This document shows, piece by piece, positions 45,211 through 54,210 of a stretch of 64,000 bases of DNA (positions are counted from its first letter, which is position 1; the number at the start of each line of letters is the position of its first letter). The stretch is taken from the NCBI GenBank assembly GCA_963825405.1, contig CAWGTB010000006.1, positions 62,001-126,000 on the forward strand, given 5' to 3'. This DNA comes from JACPNO01 sp963825405. GTDB lineage: Bacteria; Acidobacteriota; Terriglobia; Bryobacterales; Bryobacteraceae. The notes below the pieces were generated by a model. The model did not search any database and had not been told where the DNA came from. It worked only from the letters and a program-made list of their open reading frames with translations. A program made the position numbers and the translations under genes.

Positions 45211-45397
45211 ATTATGTCAAGGCCGCTGGCATCAAACGGTGCACCGGACGAGGTGTTGGCCGCTGGGAAGCCAGCGATAATCCTCAGTTGCAGGCTGACG
45301 CGCTCCGTGGTCACTGCATGCTGAGGCGGGGCAAGAGATTGCTGCCCCTTGCCCCAAACCCCCATCCTCGCCAAGACCATCCTGCCTTCGCCCCGGA

Positions 45398-45425
45398 ATG
45401 AGTGCTATGGGAAAGCAATAGAGGA
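45398..45425 (+). repeat. 28-bp direct repeat, copy 2
   Basis: Second copy of the sequence at 43125-43152 (two A/G differences). It lacks the left operator arm. It lies just upstream of the -10 box of the GlsB-like gene. Confidence 0.7.
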
Positions 45426-45451
45426 GGGAGGCCGTCCGTGTTCACGTCATG

Positions 45452-45457
45452 TATAAT
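45452..45457 (+). promoter_or_regulatory. -10 box upstream of the GlsB-like gene
   Basis: Consensus TATAAT, preceded by TG, 43 bases before the start codon at 45501. No good -35 hexamer is visible at 16-18 bases; the 28-bp repeat occupies the region just upstream. Confidence 0.45.
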
Positions 45458-45500
45458 GCCCGCACGCTGAAGATAGGCGGATTAGTGGAGGCAACACAAC

Positions 45501-45752
45501 ATGTCGTATTTAGCTTGGATCGTCTTGGGGCTGATCGCGGGATTCGTAGGCAGTAAGATCGTCAATAAGTCGGGCGAGGGAATTTTCCTCGACATCATTC
45601 TGGGCATCGTGGGGGCCTGCGTCGGAGGCTGGCTGTTCTCTTTGTTCGGCGCGAATGGGGTGACCGGCTTGAACCTGTACAGCCTTTTGGTGGCTGTGGT
45701 GGGAGCCGTAGTGGTTCTAGTGGTGTACCACGCGGTGCGACGCGCCGCCTGA
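45501..45752 (+). CDS. GlsB/YeaQ/YmgE-family membrane protein
   Basis: 83 residues with three hydrophobic segments: LAWIVLGLIAGFVGSKIV, FLDIILGIVGACVGGWLF and LLVAVVGAVVVLVVYHAV. The GLIAG and GILGA-like glycine motifs and the length match the transglycosylase-associated/GlsB family of stress-linked inner-membrane proteins, whose biochemical role is not known. GGAGG lies 10 bases before the ATG. Confidence 0.9.
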   Translation: MSYLAWIVLGLIAGFVGSKIVNKSGEGIFLDIILGIVGACVGGWLFSLFGANGVTGLNLYSLLVAVVGAVVVLVVYHAVRRAA

Positions 45753-46028
45753 CGCCTGGCGCACTATCCGCTACTCTCGATCGGACCCCATCCGATCTCG
45801 TATAGTGGAAGTTCTGCCCGCGAAGTAGCCAACGACCACCGCGAGCACAAAACACAACACGGCGGTGGGCGGCGCTTCCAAAGTGATTGATCCTCTAATC
45901 GCGCTCTGCTAGCTAACCATCGGCTAGGACAGCGCAAAGCGTAAGTGCGATCATGATGGATCGCCGCCTGCACTTCGTCAAGATTGGCGTTGGTTAGCAG
46001 TCCGCTATGCCTGCGCAACTGATTGAGG
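45753..46028. other. Non-coding stretch before the tRNA-Arg 3'-end copy
   Basis: No convincing gene. An 84-codon frame on the minus strand (45764-46018) has unusual composition, rich in Arg, Cys and Trp, and no ribosome-binding site, so it is not called. The stretch runs into the tRNA-derived repeat at 46029. Confidence 0.4.
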
Positions 46029-46073
46029 CGTTATGAATTAGGTGGTGCGCCTGGCATGACTAAACATGCGACC
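46029..46073 (-). repeat. Partial copy of the tRNA-Arg 3' end (att-like)
   Basis: Imperfect direct repeat of 47721-47766: identical for 23 bases across the 14-base flank, the CCA end and the start of the acceptor stem, then three differences including a 1-base deletion. It lies 1,692 bases left of the intact gene in the same orientation, exactly where the displaced host 3' end is expected after integration into a tRNA. Confidence 0.75.
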
Positions 46074-46099
46074 GATTTCTTTCTAGACGTTCGTCCGTG

Positions 46100-47455
46100 T
46101 CAAAGCGACCGCAGAAATTCGAGGATCGCGTTCTGGTCCGTCCCTGCCAGTTTCCGAAAGCCGCGTTTTGCCTGATCCGCCTCTCCGCTATGCCTCAGAA
46201 TGGCATCGCTGAGGGTCACGGATGCTCCATCGTGCATCAAACGGGTTCGCAGGCGCACTCCCCACAAGGGCGCTGTGCGCACCCTGTTTCGCGTCCTTTC
46301 AAAGTTCTCGGGCGAACATGCCCTCGGCATCTGGCGAGTGGCGCGTCCGTAGTGTTCCACCGTCGGAATGATAATTCCATCCCCAGTCCCGACATCGTGC
46401 ATCAGGAAGTCACCGAAAGGATGAAAGGCCTTGCTGCCTATCGCGGCTGGGATCGTGTAGGCGCCGCCATTGATCTTTGTGCCGGCGGCCGCCGTGAACA
46501 AAGTTCTCACGTGGCAGGTCGCGCAACCGATTTTGTCGAACAGATCGGAGCCCCTTTTTGCGGATGGCGTTCTTGCGAGGGTTTGGTCCTGAGGAGGTGC
46601 TTTCAACGACCGGACGAAGCGGGCAAAGTGATCGACATCGGCGAGTCCATCCGGTCCAGGCTTGTCGTTCGGCTCCGGCGCGGTGTTGCAAAGTTTGGTC
46701 ACCTCGTCGGGGAACCACAGCGTAGTAATCCCCATCTCATTCAAGTAGGCGTCACCTGAGAATGAAAGCAGGCTCGCGTGCTGGTTCTTCCAGCCGAACC
46801 GGCCAATGCCAGCTTGCCCTGGGGCTTCGATGAGGGGCACATAAATCACCGCTCCGCAGATTCTGCCGTGGGTACTCTGGCATTGGTTGCGAGCCAGCTC
46901 GGTCAGCGTCCCTTCCGAGACCGCCTCCACAAATCCATCTCCCATCAGACTCAGGGAAATACGAGTCGTGCGGACGGTCTCGCTCTCCGGGACACGTTCC
47001 TGGATCTCGGTATCAGGAAAAGCGCCACTCGGGCAAACGGCGCGATCGTTCACCAGGGTACGACCGGAAATCACCTCGATTCCGTGAGCAATGGGAATCA
47101 TAGGATTGACAAACCGGTGATTCGGCCCCAGATGACCCACTCGCAGTTCCGTAACCTGGCTGCCACCACCCGAAATGGGATTCTGATGACATTCACGGCA
47201 GGATTGCGCGTTATACAGCGGGCCAAGCCCATCCGCCACGGTCTCCACCTCGTCGAACCTCGCTTGATCGTTCTGATGCGTTGGCTCATCGACGACGCCG
47301 TTACTCATGCTGTCGAAGCCCGCGGGCGCTTCCAGAAACTGCGCACTTACGGGATTCTTGTTTGCTGGACGCTTGCCTTGCGCCGAATCGAGTCTCGATC
47401 CCGGCATTGCCAACATCATGAATGCCGACAACAGCATGATTGCTCTTAGTGTCAT
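46100..47455 (-). CDS. Exported di-haem oxidoreductase (DUF1111 / DHOR type)
   Basis: 451 residues, intact. A signal peptide (about 1-25) is followed by a two-haem protein: CRECH at 86-90 and CATCH at 311-315. The segments GLGPLYNAQSCRECHQNP, SLMGDGFVEAV, FGWKNQHASLLSFSGDAYLNEMG and LWGVRLRTRLMHDG are typical of the DUF1111 relatives of di-haem cytochrome c peroxidases. Likely periplasmic and redox active; substrate unknown. It is the only cargo gene between the two tRNA-Arg 3'-end copies. Confidence 0.88.
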   Translation of the reverse strand: MTLRAIMLLSAFMMLAMPGSRLDSAQGKRPANKNPVSAQFLEAPAGFDSMSNGVVDEPTHQNDQARFDEVETVADGLGPLYNAQSCRECHQNPISGGGSQVTELRVGHLGPNHRFVNPMIPIAHGIEVISGRTLVNDRAVCPSGAFPDTEIQERVPESETVRTTRISLSLMGDGFVEAVSEGTLTELARNQCQSTHGRICGAVIYVPLIEAPGQAGIGRFGWKNQHASLLSFSGDAYLNEMGITTLWFPDEVTKLCNTAPEPNDKPGPDGLADVDHFARFVRSLKAPPQDQTLARTPSAKRGSDLFDKIGCATCHVRTLFTAAAGTKINGGAYTIPAAIGSKAFHPFGDFLMHDVGTGDGIIIPTVEHYGRATRQMPRACSPENFERTRNRVRTAPLWGVRLRTRLMHDGASVTLSDAILRHSGEADQAKRGFRKLAGTDQNAILEFLRSL

Positions 47456-47558
47456 GCCTCCCTCCTTGGTTCTTCCCTCTTGATGTTAGCGCTGACTCCC
47501 TCGTCAGGCGGCTGAGTTTTGTCTGGGTCTAACTCGCAGCTTTCATCAGACGCTCAGT

Positions 47559-47734
47559 TGAATCCGAACACCGGATATGAACATCACAAAACGCTATGTT
47601 CACCCGCAAGACCAGACGATTCGCGCCGCCATGGATCGGGCGCACGCGGGAAAGAGTGGGCATACCGCCAGGCAGGCCAACCGGGGCGAACATGCTGGTA
47701 TCCGCTGCAAGTGTTTGAAACGTTATGAATTAGG
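47559..47734 (+). pseudogene. C-terminal remnant of a tyrosine recombinase (integrase)
   Basis: From about 47562 the frame reads RTPDMNITKRYVHPQDQTI followed by RAAMDRAHAGKSGHTA. This matches the extreme C-terminus of tyrosine integrases, where the Tyr of RYVHPQ is the DNA-cleaving residue; the complete integrase in this window ends the same way (MRYVHPQQEE). A stop lies just upstream and none of the other catalytic residues are present, so it is a fragment. It points toward and abuts the tRNA-Arg gene, the usual place for an integrase that targets that tRNA. Confidence 0.65.
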
Positions 47735-47766
47735 TGGTGCGCCCGGCATGACTCGAACATGCGACC
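47721..47766 (-). repeat. att-like repeat at the intact tRNA-Arg 3' end
   Basis: Partner of 46029-46073. It covers 14 bases of flank plus the 3' part of the tRNA through the T arm. Confidence 0.75.
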
Positions 47767-47811
47767 TTCTGGTTCGTAGCCAGACGCTCTATCCAACTGA
47801 GCTACGGGCGC
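47735..47811 (-). tRNA. tRNA-Arg (anticodon ACG)
   Basis: A complete cloverleaf reads on the minus strand: acceptor GCGCCCG paired with CGGGCGC, D arm with AGCTCAGTTGGATAGAGC, anticodon stem CTGGC/ACCAG around loop TACGAAC with anticodon ACG, T loop TTCGAGTC, and an encoded ACCA 3' end. ACG reads CGU/CGC/CGA codons once converted to inosine. Its 3' end is the apparent integration site for the small element on its left. Confidence 0.96.
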
Positions 47812-48220
47812 GCACTGTGATTGTCATTCCAATCTAGCGGGTGGAGGCGGTGTTGCGCAAGTCGCCACTTCTTCGTGGCCGTGTCCGGGTTCCACATGCT
47901 CGCTCTGTGCGAGGAATAATCCAGCGCATCGAGGCTGCCGACCGGCTTGCGCCCTTCGAATAGGATTCCGAGGCGCTCCCGGCATTGGGGGCGGACGCGC
48001 GGCTGGGCATTACAAGCCGCCCATTTCCGTGCCTATCCGTTTGTCCAACCGACTATCTGTTCAGATAAGCTCTGCTTCCGTGAAAGCAGCGCCGGGGATT
48101 TTGCCGCGCTCTGTGATTTACTTGCAACAAGGCCGGGTACCTTGCGTTCACATTTAAGCTCGTCGCCGTCAAGACCGTAAGCTGGTGATGATCAGATTGA
48201 TGGCGGAGTATTTCGGGATT
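47812..48220. other. Gene-free stretch upstream of tRNA-Arg
   Basis: No coding frame with a plausible start and composition, no RNA gene and no clear repeat seen. It should contain the tRNA-Arg promoter near its left end. Confidence 0.4.
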
Positions 48221-49170
48221 TTAATTGCCGCCGCTCGCGCCCCAGACGAAATCAAAAATGACGGTGGATGACACTGCCTTGCCGCCTTCCTGAGCGGGCG
48301 TGAACCGCCACAATTTGGTTGCAGCCAGCAAGTTTTTTTCCAGTGCCGGATCAAGATCCGTTCCGATGGGCAGCGCCGGGTCCGTAACCACGCCTGGGGA
48401 TTTTGCACGCGTCCCTCTTCATCCACCTCAAACTCCAGCTTTGCAAATGCGGATTTGGCATCGCGATGAGGCCGTGGGCGCGTGAACTCGACCAGAACGG
48501 GTGCGGTGCCGCCCTTTGGGGGCCGAAACGTGGTTCGACTCAGCCGCCAGCCTGGTAGTTTACGGTTGTCGTCAACCAATCGAAAATTAACTTCGATCGT
48601 AGCCCGCACGTTGACCGGCTGTCCGTCCTTCATTCCCGGCTGGAAAGTCCACTGACTAACGGCCTCTATGGCCTTTTCATCTAACCCGAGACCGAGACTA
48701 CGGATCACGCGAATGTCCCGGGGTGCGCCGGTGGAGTCCACAACTATCTGAACGACCACCGTCCCGCTGTAGGCCGCAGCCCGCGCCAACTCTGAATACG
48801 AGGGATCCACTCTCAAGAGCGGTTTCGGGGGAGTAACGCCGCCGCCAACACGGAATAGTTTCTCACCCTGCTGGGTTGGTAATGGCGGCTTTGTTGGATC
48901 AACCGGGTTCAAATCCGCGCGCAGTGTCGGTGTTGAACCGGCCAGCAATTCGACGGTCCGTACCCAAGGTTCAAATCCGGCCTTTTGGATTAGCACCCGG
49001 AACGAACCTGCCTCAAGCGAAATGGTCGCTGGAGTGATGCCGGCAAATTTCCCGTTCAGCATGATGTCGGCGCCGTCCGGTACGGACTCGAGCCGCAATG
49101 AGGCGTCCTGCGCGTTGAGCGGAGCGATCGCCAGCAGGCCGACCAGAACCAACAGCGCGTTGAACTTCAT
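48221..49170 (-). CDS. Exported PEGA-domain TonB-like protein (one frame break)
   Basis: About 316 residues. The ATG at 49170 starts a signal peptide, MKFNALLVLVGLLAIAPLNAQ. Next is a PEGA repeat (about 22-95: LRLESVPDGADIMLNGKFAG to AGSFRVLIQKAGFE), then a TonB C-terminal fold (GTVVVQIVVDSTGAPRDIRV, AVSQWTFQPGMKDGQPVNV). The frame slips near 48395; the correct frame then gives LWRFTPAQEGGKAVSSTV and FDFVWGASGGN before a TAA at 48221-48223. With no N-terminal membrane anchor it is not a standard TonB; it may be a periplasmic scaffold. It lies 8 bases after the VWA gene. Confidence 0.85.
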
Positions 49171-49178
49171 GGAATCGC

Positions 49179-50420
49179 TCAGTGAATGGTCCGCGTTTTG
49201 CGGTTCATGTAATCCATCAGCAGGTATTGCCCCAGCGTATACGGCGTGGTGAAATATGCCTTGCCGCGGCAAATCTCCGTCACCTTCTGCACGAAATTCA
49301 CCAGGCCGTAATCGCTGGCCAGCATGAACGTGTTGATGAGGATGCCCTGCTTCTTGCAGCGGTTCACTTCTTCCAGCGTGCGGCTGATCACCAGCGGGTC
49401 CAGGCCAAAAGCGTTGCGATACATGCGGCCATCGTCGAGCGTCAGCGCGGAAGGCTTGCCATCCGTGATCATCACGATCTGCCTCATGTCTTTGCGCTCT
49501 TGCGCTAGAAGCCGCTGGGCCAGGATCAACCCATCGCGCGTGTTGGTGTAGTACGGTCCCACTTGCACGCGCGCCAGTTGGCTGATGTCCAGTTCCTCGG
49601 CCGTATCGTGGAACAGCACGCAGCGCAAACTGTCGCCGGGATATTGCGTGCGGATCAGATGCGCCAGCGCCAGCGCGACTTTCTTTGCAGGCGTGAAGCG
49701 GTCCTCGCCGTAGAGGATCATGCTGTGGCTGCAATCGAGCATCAGCACTGTCGCGCACGAGCTCTGATATTCGCACTGGTGGACGTGCAGATCGGAATAA
49801 TCCATGTCCAGCGGGACTTTCGCGCCCTCGCGGCGAATCGCGGAGAACAGCGTTTCGCTGATATCCAGGTTCAACTGGTCGCCGAATTCATAGACCCGCG
49901 ACGATCCCGATGCTTCAATGCCGGTCGCCAAGTCGCGCGTGTCGTGTCGGCCGAAGCTGGATTTGCCCAGCGATCCCAGCAAGTCCTTGAGCGTCTTGAA
50001 TCCCAGAAAGTCGAGCGATTTGTCGGTGACCTCGAACTGCACTTTGCCTTCCGGGCCGCCGGCTGCGCCGCCGCCGCGCGGAGCCTGCTCCGACGATGGA
50101 TCTTCGATAGTGATGTGGCCCTCATCGACTAGTTTCTCGACCAGCTTTTCGATCATTTGCTGAAGCTGCTCGGCGGGCATGCTTTGGAGCTTCTCCATCA
50201 GCTCCTGCATGCGCTCGTCGGAAAACAGTTTGCCTTCTTCGAGAGCCTGCTGAATGGCGCGTTTCAAATCTTCCAGCGTGTGCGGATTCATCTCGCTGAA
50301 GGGCATGTACTGGGAATTGAATCCGCTTTCCAGCAAATAGTCGGACAGGGCTTTGAGCAGATCTTCGGATTCGATGTCGAACTCGTCGCCGGTATAGCGG
50401 GAGTATTTGATGGACTTCAT
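49179..50420 (-). CDS. VWA-domain protein, partner of a MoxR-type ATPase
   Basis: 413 residues, intact, no signal peptide. The N-terminal half is helical (TLEDLKRAIQQALEEGK, MPAEQLQQMIEKLVEKLV); the C-terminal half is a von Willebrand A domain with a complete MIDAS: LMLDCSHSM (DxSxS), a Thr in NTRDGL, and ITDGKPSALT. It resembles CoxE/YehP-like cytoplasmic VWA proteins that work with MoxR AAA+ ATPases in metal insertion or complex assembly. The upstream MoxR gene ends 9 bases before its start, so the two are surely co-transcribed. Confidence 0.9.
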   Translation of the reverse strand: MKSIKYSRYTGDEFDIESEDLLKALSDYLLESGFNSQYMPFSEMNPHTLEDLKRAIQQALEEGKLFSDERMQELMEKLQSMPAEQLQQMIEKLVEKLVDEGHITIEDPSSEQAPRGGGAAGGPEGKVQFEVTDKSLDFLGFKTLKDLLGSLGKSSFGRHDTRDLATGIEASGSSRVYEFGDQLNLDISETLFSAIRREGAKVPLDMDYSDLHVHQCEYQSSCATVLMLDCSHSMILYGEDRFTPAKKVALALAHLIRTQYPGDSLRCVLFHDTAEELDISQLARVQVGPYYTNTRDGLILAQRLLAQERKDMRQIVMITDGKPSALTLDDGRMYRNAFGLDPLVISRTLEEVNRCKKQGILINTFMLASDYGLVNFVQKVTEICRGKAYFTTPYTLGQYLLMDYMNRKTRTIH

Positions 50421-50429
50421 AACTGCCGG

Positions 50430-51931
50430 CTAGTTGTACTGTCTGCGGTATCCCTGCCGCGGCGGCCGCTCTTCACCACCCGGCGCTTCGCGCTTTTTCT
50501 CTTCGGCGCCAAATCCGCGCTCTTCCGAGCGGCTGATGCGGCGGTGCGCGTACAGGCCTTCCAGAATGAATTCAGCGGCGGCGGCGCGCACGGCGTCCGG
50601 CTCATTGGCGCTCAGGCCGAGCGCGCCCACTTTATCCATCAGCCCTTGAATCGAGCTGAGCTGCTTGACCATGGTGGCGGAATCGACGTGCTCATCCAGC
50701 TTGAGCGAGCCGCCGAGATCGAACCACTGGATGATCTGGGCGACGTTCACGCCTTCGAAATGCTGGCTGTAGACTTTGCCGACGGCGGCGCGAATCAGAT
50801 CGCGCGCTACGACGTCGCCGCCTTTCAGCTCGCCTTCGTATTCCAGTTCCAGCTTGCCGGTGATCGATGGCAGCGCGGCGTAAATATCCAGCACGCGCGG
50901 CACGGCCACCGGCTCTTTGCTCGCGCAGCGCGCGGCGTTCGGCGTTCGACACCGCGTTTTCCAGCGCCGAAATCGGCAGCCGCTGGGAGACGCCGGAGCG
51001 CTTGTCGATCTTCTTGTCTTCGCGCGCCACGAAGGCCAGCGTTCTCGATAACTTCGCGGATGTACGCGGGCACGCGAGTCTCGATCGGCGACGGCCGCTT
51101 GAGCCAGGCTTCCTGGTTGGTGATTTCGAGGCCGTGCTCGATCGAAGCCGGATAGTGCGTGCGAATTTCGCTGCCGATGCGGTCTTTGAGCGGCGTGATG
51201 ATCTTGCCGCGCGCCGTGTAATCTTCCGGATTGGCGGTGAAGACCAGCAGCAGGTCGAGCGGCAATCGCACCGGATAGCCTTTGATCTGGACGTCGCCTT
51301 CCTGCATGATGTTGAACAAGCCCACCTGAATCTTGCCGGCCAGATCGGGCAGTTCATTGATGGCGAAAATGCCGCGATTAGCGCGCGGCAGCAAGCCGTA
51401 ATGCACGGTGAGCTCGTCGGAAATATTCTGGCCGCTGCGCGCCGCTTTGATGGGATCGATGTCGCCGATCATGTCGGCAATGGTCACGTCCGGCGTGGCC
51501 AGTTTTTCCACGTAGCGGTCGTTCGCCTCGAGCCAGGCGATGGGCGTGGCGTCGCCCTGCTCTTCTAAAAGGTTGCGGCAGCGGCGGCAAATCGGCCGAT
51601 ACGGATTGTCGTGGATTTCGCAGCCGGCAATGTAGGGAACGGCGGGATCGAGCAGGCGCGTCAACTGGCGAACCATGCGCGTCTTGGCCTGGCCGCGCAA
51701 GCCCAGCAGAATAAAGTTGTGCCGCGAAAGAAGCGCGTTGACGATCTGCGGCACCACCGTATCTTCGAAGCCTACGATGCCTGGAAACAGATTCTCGCCG
51801 CGCTGCAGCTTACAGAGCAGGTTGGCGCGCAGCTCGTCCTTGACGCTTCTGGCGGCGATCCGCTCTTCCGAAAATTCGCTCTTGCGTAATGAACCTAGAG
51901 TGGCAGGAAGTTCCCGGTTGGTTTTCGCCAT
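50430..51931 (-). CDS. MoxR/Mg-chelatase-like AAA+ ATPase (frameshifted)
   Basis: About 500 residues. Starts MAKTNRELPATLGSLRKSE. Walker A region FILLGLRGQAKTR, Walker B region GIFAINELPDL and sensor 1 LLVFTANPED are clear, in the helix-2-insert (ChlI/MoxR) style. A Cys-rich insert between Walker A and B, AGCEIHDNPYRPICRRC, could bind a metal. The chain shifts frame near 51045 and near 50925, then runs through a lid domain (VPRVLDIYAALPSITGKLEL) to a Lys/Arg-rich tail ending YRRQYN. It is the first gene of the MoxR-VWA-PEGA set and probably remodels a client with the VWA protein. Confidence 0.87.
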
Positions 51932-51968
51932 GAGGATCCTAGGGCGATTGTAACAGAGCGCGAAGGCT

Positions 51969-52694
51969 TCACTTTTCCGGCTTGGCAAACTGCGCGTCAT
52001 CGACCGCCACGTTGTGCTTCACATCGGTGAATTTGAAGGTCAGCGTGTAATCAGGCGTCTGGCGCCGCGTGGTGAACGGGAGCTTGACGCCGTCCACGTC
52101 GCGATAGTCCTCAAAGTACACTTCAAACGGGATGATGCCGTCTTCGAACGTGATGCGTTCGTAATCCCAGCGAACGAGCAAGCCGTTCTGCGCGTCGAAG
52201 TATAGCTTTTCCTCTTTACCGTCGGCGGTGGTTGCCTGGATCAGGTAGGCCTCCGAGCCAGCTATCGTCACCGGCCCCCCGGCGGTCATCGTCGGGTACA
52301 GATCCTTCAGCTTTATATCGCGGTAGAAGTCGTAGGCCCGGCGCGCAAAGGCAGCGTCGGTCTGGCCCATCGCCTGGACTCCGGACTCCGGATTCTTGGT
52401 CCAGCCACCGGAACCCGTCCAAACTGTTGCGACTACGCCGTAGTCAGGAACCGTCCGGATCGATGAGTACAGGGCGGGCGCCTTGGCATAGACGTCAACG
52501 GGCGAAGTGGTGCCATCGTCGGAATTGTCCATAGTGCCTTTCATGACGCGGCTGGCGAGCTTTTCGACCGCGGTCCGGCCGCCGATTGCCTGGACATATT
52601 TCTCGATCACGGTGTCGACAGTTGGCGTTTGCGCGCTGCCTGCCATGACGGCGAGTGCCATCCCCAGCACCAAGAAGTTGAATCTGGTTTTCAT
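51969..52694 (-). CDS. Exported LolA-like protein
   Basis: 241 residues, intact. A signal peptide (MKTRFNFLVLGMALAVMAGS) is followed by a helix with VIEKYVQAIGGRTAVEKLAS and a run of beta strands (EKLYFDAQNGLLVRWDYER, YFEDYRDVDGVKLPF). This helix plus open barrel is typical of LolA/LppX-like proteins and of the many acidobacterial relatives with unknown ligands. No lipobox. It is 37 bases from the MoxR start and may lead that operon; the next gene is divergent. Confidence 0.72.
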   Translation of the reverse strand: MKTRFNFLVLGMALAVMAGSAQTPTVDTVIEKYVQAIGGRTAVEKLASRVMKGTMDNSDDGTTSPVDVYAKAPALYSSIRTVPDYGVVATVWTGSGGWTKNPESGVQAMGQTDAAFARRAYDFYRDIKLKDLYPTMTAGGPVTIAGSEAYLIQATTADGKEEKLYFDAQNGLLVRWDYERITFEDGIIPFEVYFEDYRDVDGVKLPFTTRRQTPDYTLTFKFTDVKHNVAVDDAQFAKPEK

Positions 52695-52735
52695 GCAAAG
52701 TGCCTCTCTGCGGATGATACACTCTGAGGCTAGCC

Positions 52736-53758
52736 ATGAGTGACACGGTGGAAAAAATTCGTTGGGGTGTGTTGGGTGTAGCCGCCATTGCCGTGAAAAA
52801 AGTGATTCCGGCGATGCAGAAAGGCAAGTGGTCGGAGATCACCGCAATTGCCTCGCGCGACCTCAAGAAAGCTCAGGACGCGGCGCGCGCGCTGGGTATC
52901 CCCAAGGCTTACGGATCGTACGAAGAGCTGCTGGCGGATGGCGCGGTCGATGCGATTTACAATCCGCTGCCTAATCACATGCACGTGCCATGGTCGGTGA
53001 AATGCGCCGCGGCGGGCAAGCACGTGCTGTGCGAGAAACCGCTTAGCCTAACCGTGGCCGAGGCGCGGGAACTCATTGCCGCGCGCGACCGCTACGGCGT
53101 GAAAATCGGCGAAGCGTTTATGGTGCGTACGCATCCGCAGTGGCTGCGCACGCGCGAGTTGATTCGCTCCGGCGCGATTGGCGAACTGCGTTCGATCAGC
53201 GGATTCTTCAGCTATTTCAATCAGGATCCCGGCAACATTCGCAATATTCCCGAGTACGGCGGCGGCGCGCTGATGGATATTGGCTGCTATGCCATCATGA
53301 CGTCGCGCTTCATCACGGGCGAAGAGCCGGAGCGCGTGCTGGGCCTGATCCAGCGCGATCCGGTGATGAAGACGGATCGGCTGGCGTCGGCGATTCTGGA
53401 CTATCCTTCGGCGCAGGCGATCTTCACGGTGGGTACGCAAATCGTCTCCTACCAGCGCATGCAGTTTTACGGTACGCGCCGCAGAATCGAGGTCGAGATT
53501 CCGTTCAACGCGCCGCTTGACGCGCCCTGCAACATCTATATTGATGATGGCCACGACCTCTTCGGCGGCGGCATCCGCAAAGAAGTAATTCCGACCTGCG
53601 ATCAATACACGATCCAAGGCGACGAGTTTTCCCGCGCTCTGCGCCAGGGCGGGGAAGTGCCGGTGCCGCTGGAAAGCGCTTTTCAGCACATGGCGATTAT
53701 CGAGGCTGTTTTCAAATCGGCAGAGTCAGGAAAGTGGGAAACGCCGCAGAAGTTGTGA
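52736..53758 (+). CDS. Gfo/Idh/MocA-family oxidoreductase
   Basis: 340 residues, intact. Rossmann start IRWGVLGVAAIAVKKVIPA, the NPLPNHMHVPW loop, the family's EKP motif in LCEKPLSLTVAEA (about residues 101-103), and a C-terminal beta-sheet domain with GGGALMDIGCYAI carrying the catalytic region. NAD(P)-dependent sugar or inositol dehydrogenation is typical. It converges on a sodium:solute symporter gene, perhaps for the same type of substrate. The last 130 bases are repeated in degraded form at 54229-54356. Confidence 0.92.
   Translation: MSDTVEKIRWGVLGVAAIAVKKVIPAMQKGKWSEITAIASRDLKKAQDAARALGIPKAYGSYEELLADGAVDAIYNPLPNHMHVPWSVKCAAAGKHVLCEKPLSLTVAEARELIAARDRYGVKIGEAFMVRTHPQWLRTRELIRSGAIGELRSISGFFSYFNQDPGNIRNIPEYGGGALMDIGCYAIMTSRFITGEEPERVLGLIQRDPVMKTDRLASAILDYPSAQAIFTVGTQIVSYQRMQFYGTRRRIEVEIPFNAPLDAPCNIYIDDGHDLFGGGIRKEVIPTCDQYTIQGDEFSRALRQGGEVPVPLESAFQHMAIIEAVFKSAESGKWETPQKL
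53626..53755 (+). repeat. Source copy of duplicated Gfo/Idh 3' end
   Basis: Coding end of the oxidoreductase gene; strongly similar to 54229-54356 along its length, with a 2-base length difference and scattered substitutions. Confidence 0.85.
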
Positions 53759-53770
53759 TGCAGCACACGT

Positions 53771-54210
53771 ATGAATAAGCGGAAGCTGGTCTATTGGTGC
53801 ATCAACGCCGGAATTCTTGGATGGACGCTGTTGTTCTATTTTCGGGGTGAGCCGGCGCGGATTGCGGTGCTCTCGGCACTGTTGTCTCTGTTATTACTCA
53901 ATGGGACCGCCTGGTTTATGTTCCGGCGCGCCAGTCTAATGGCCGATGAAGCGGTAGAGATAGCCGCAAGCGTCCGATGGCGTTTTGGTGCGGTGTCTTG
54001 TTGGTATTTCTGGGTGCAATACCAATCGGAGCGGCAGCCTGGGCCAAGATTATGGGAACAAGGCAGTTTTTGACGCTCTTGGATGCACCGATTCCACTGG
54101 CTTACGGTACCTACTTGATCAGGCGTTATCGGCGCAATACCTCGGACCAGAATCCTCTAGCCCCTGAAATACAGATAAGCCACCAGAATACAAACCAGCA
54201 CCAGCCCTGA
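53771..54210 (+). CDS. Small membrane protein (one frame break)
   Basis: About 146 residues with four hydrophobic segments: YWCINAGILGWTLLFYF, IAVLSALLSLLLLNGTAWFMF, then after a frame change near 53990 WCGVLLVFLGAIPIGAAAWA and FLTLLDAPIPLAYGTYLI. No family recognised. The coding end runs into the displaced copy of the symporter 3' end (54166-54212), so its last residues are read from antisense symporter sequence. It occupies one half of the duplicated junction and is absent from the other. Confidence 0.5.

Noticed and set aside
45183..45401. 72-codon plus-strand frame upstream of the GlsB-like gene
   Set aside because: No ribosome site, Pro/Arg-rich composition and no recognisable family.
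47577..47837. 86-codon frame running from the integrase fragment through the tRNA-Arg gene
   Set aside because: The second half (APGMTRTCDLLVRSQTLYPT) is the well-known false translation of an antisense tRNA; only the first part is kept as an integrase remnant.
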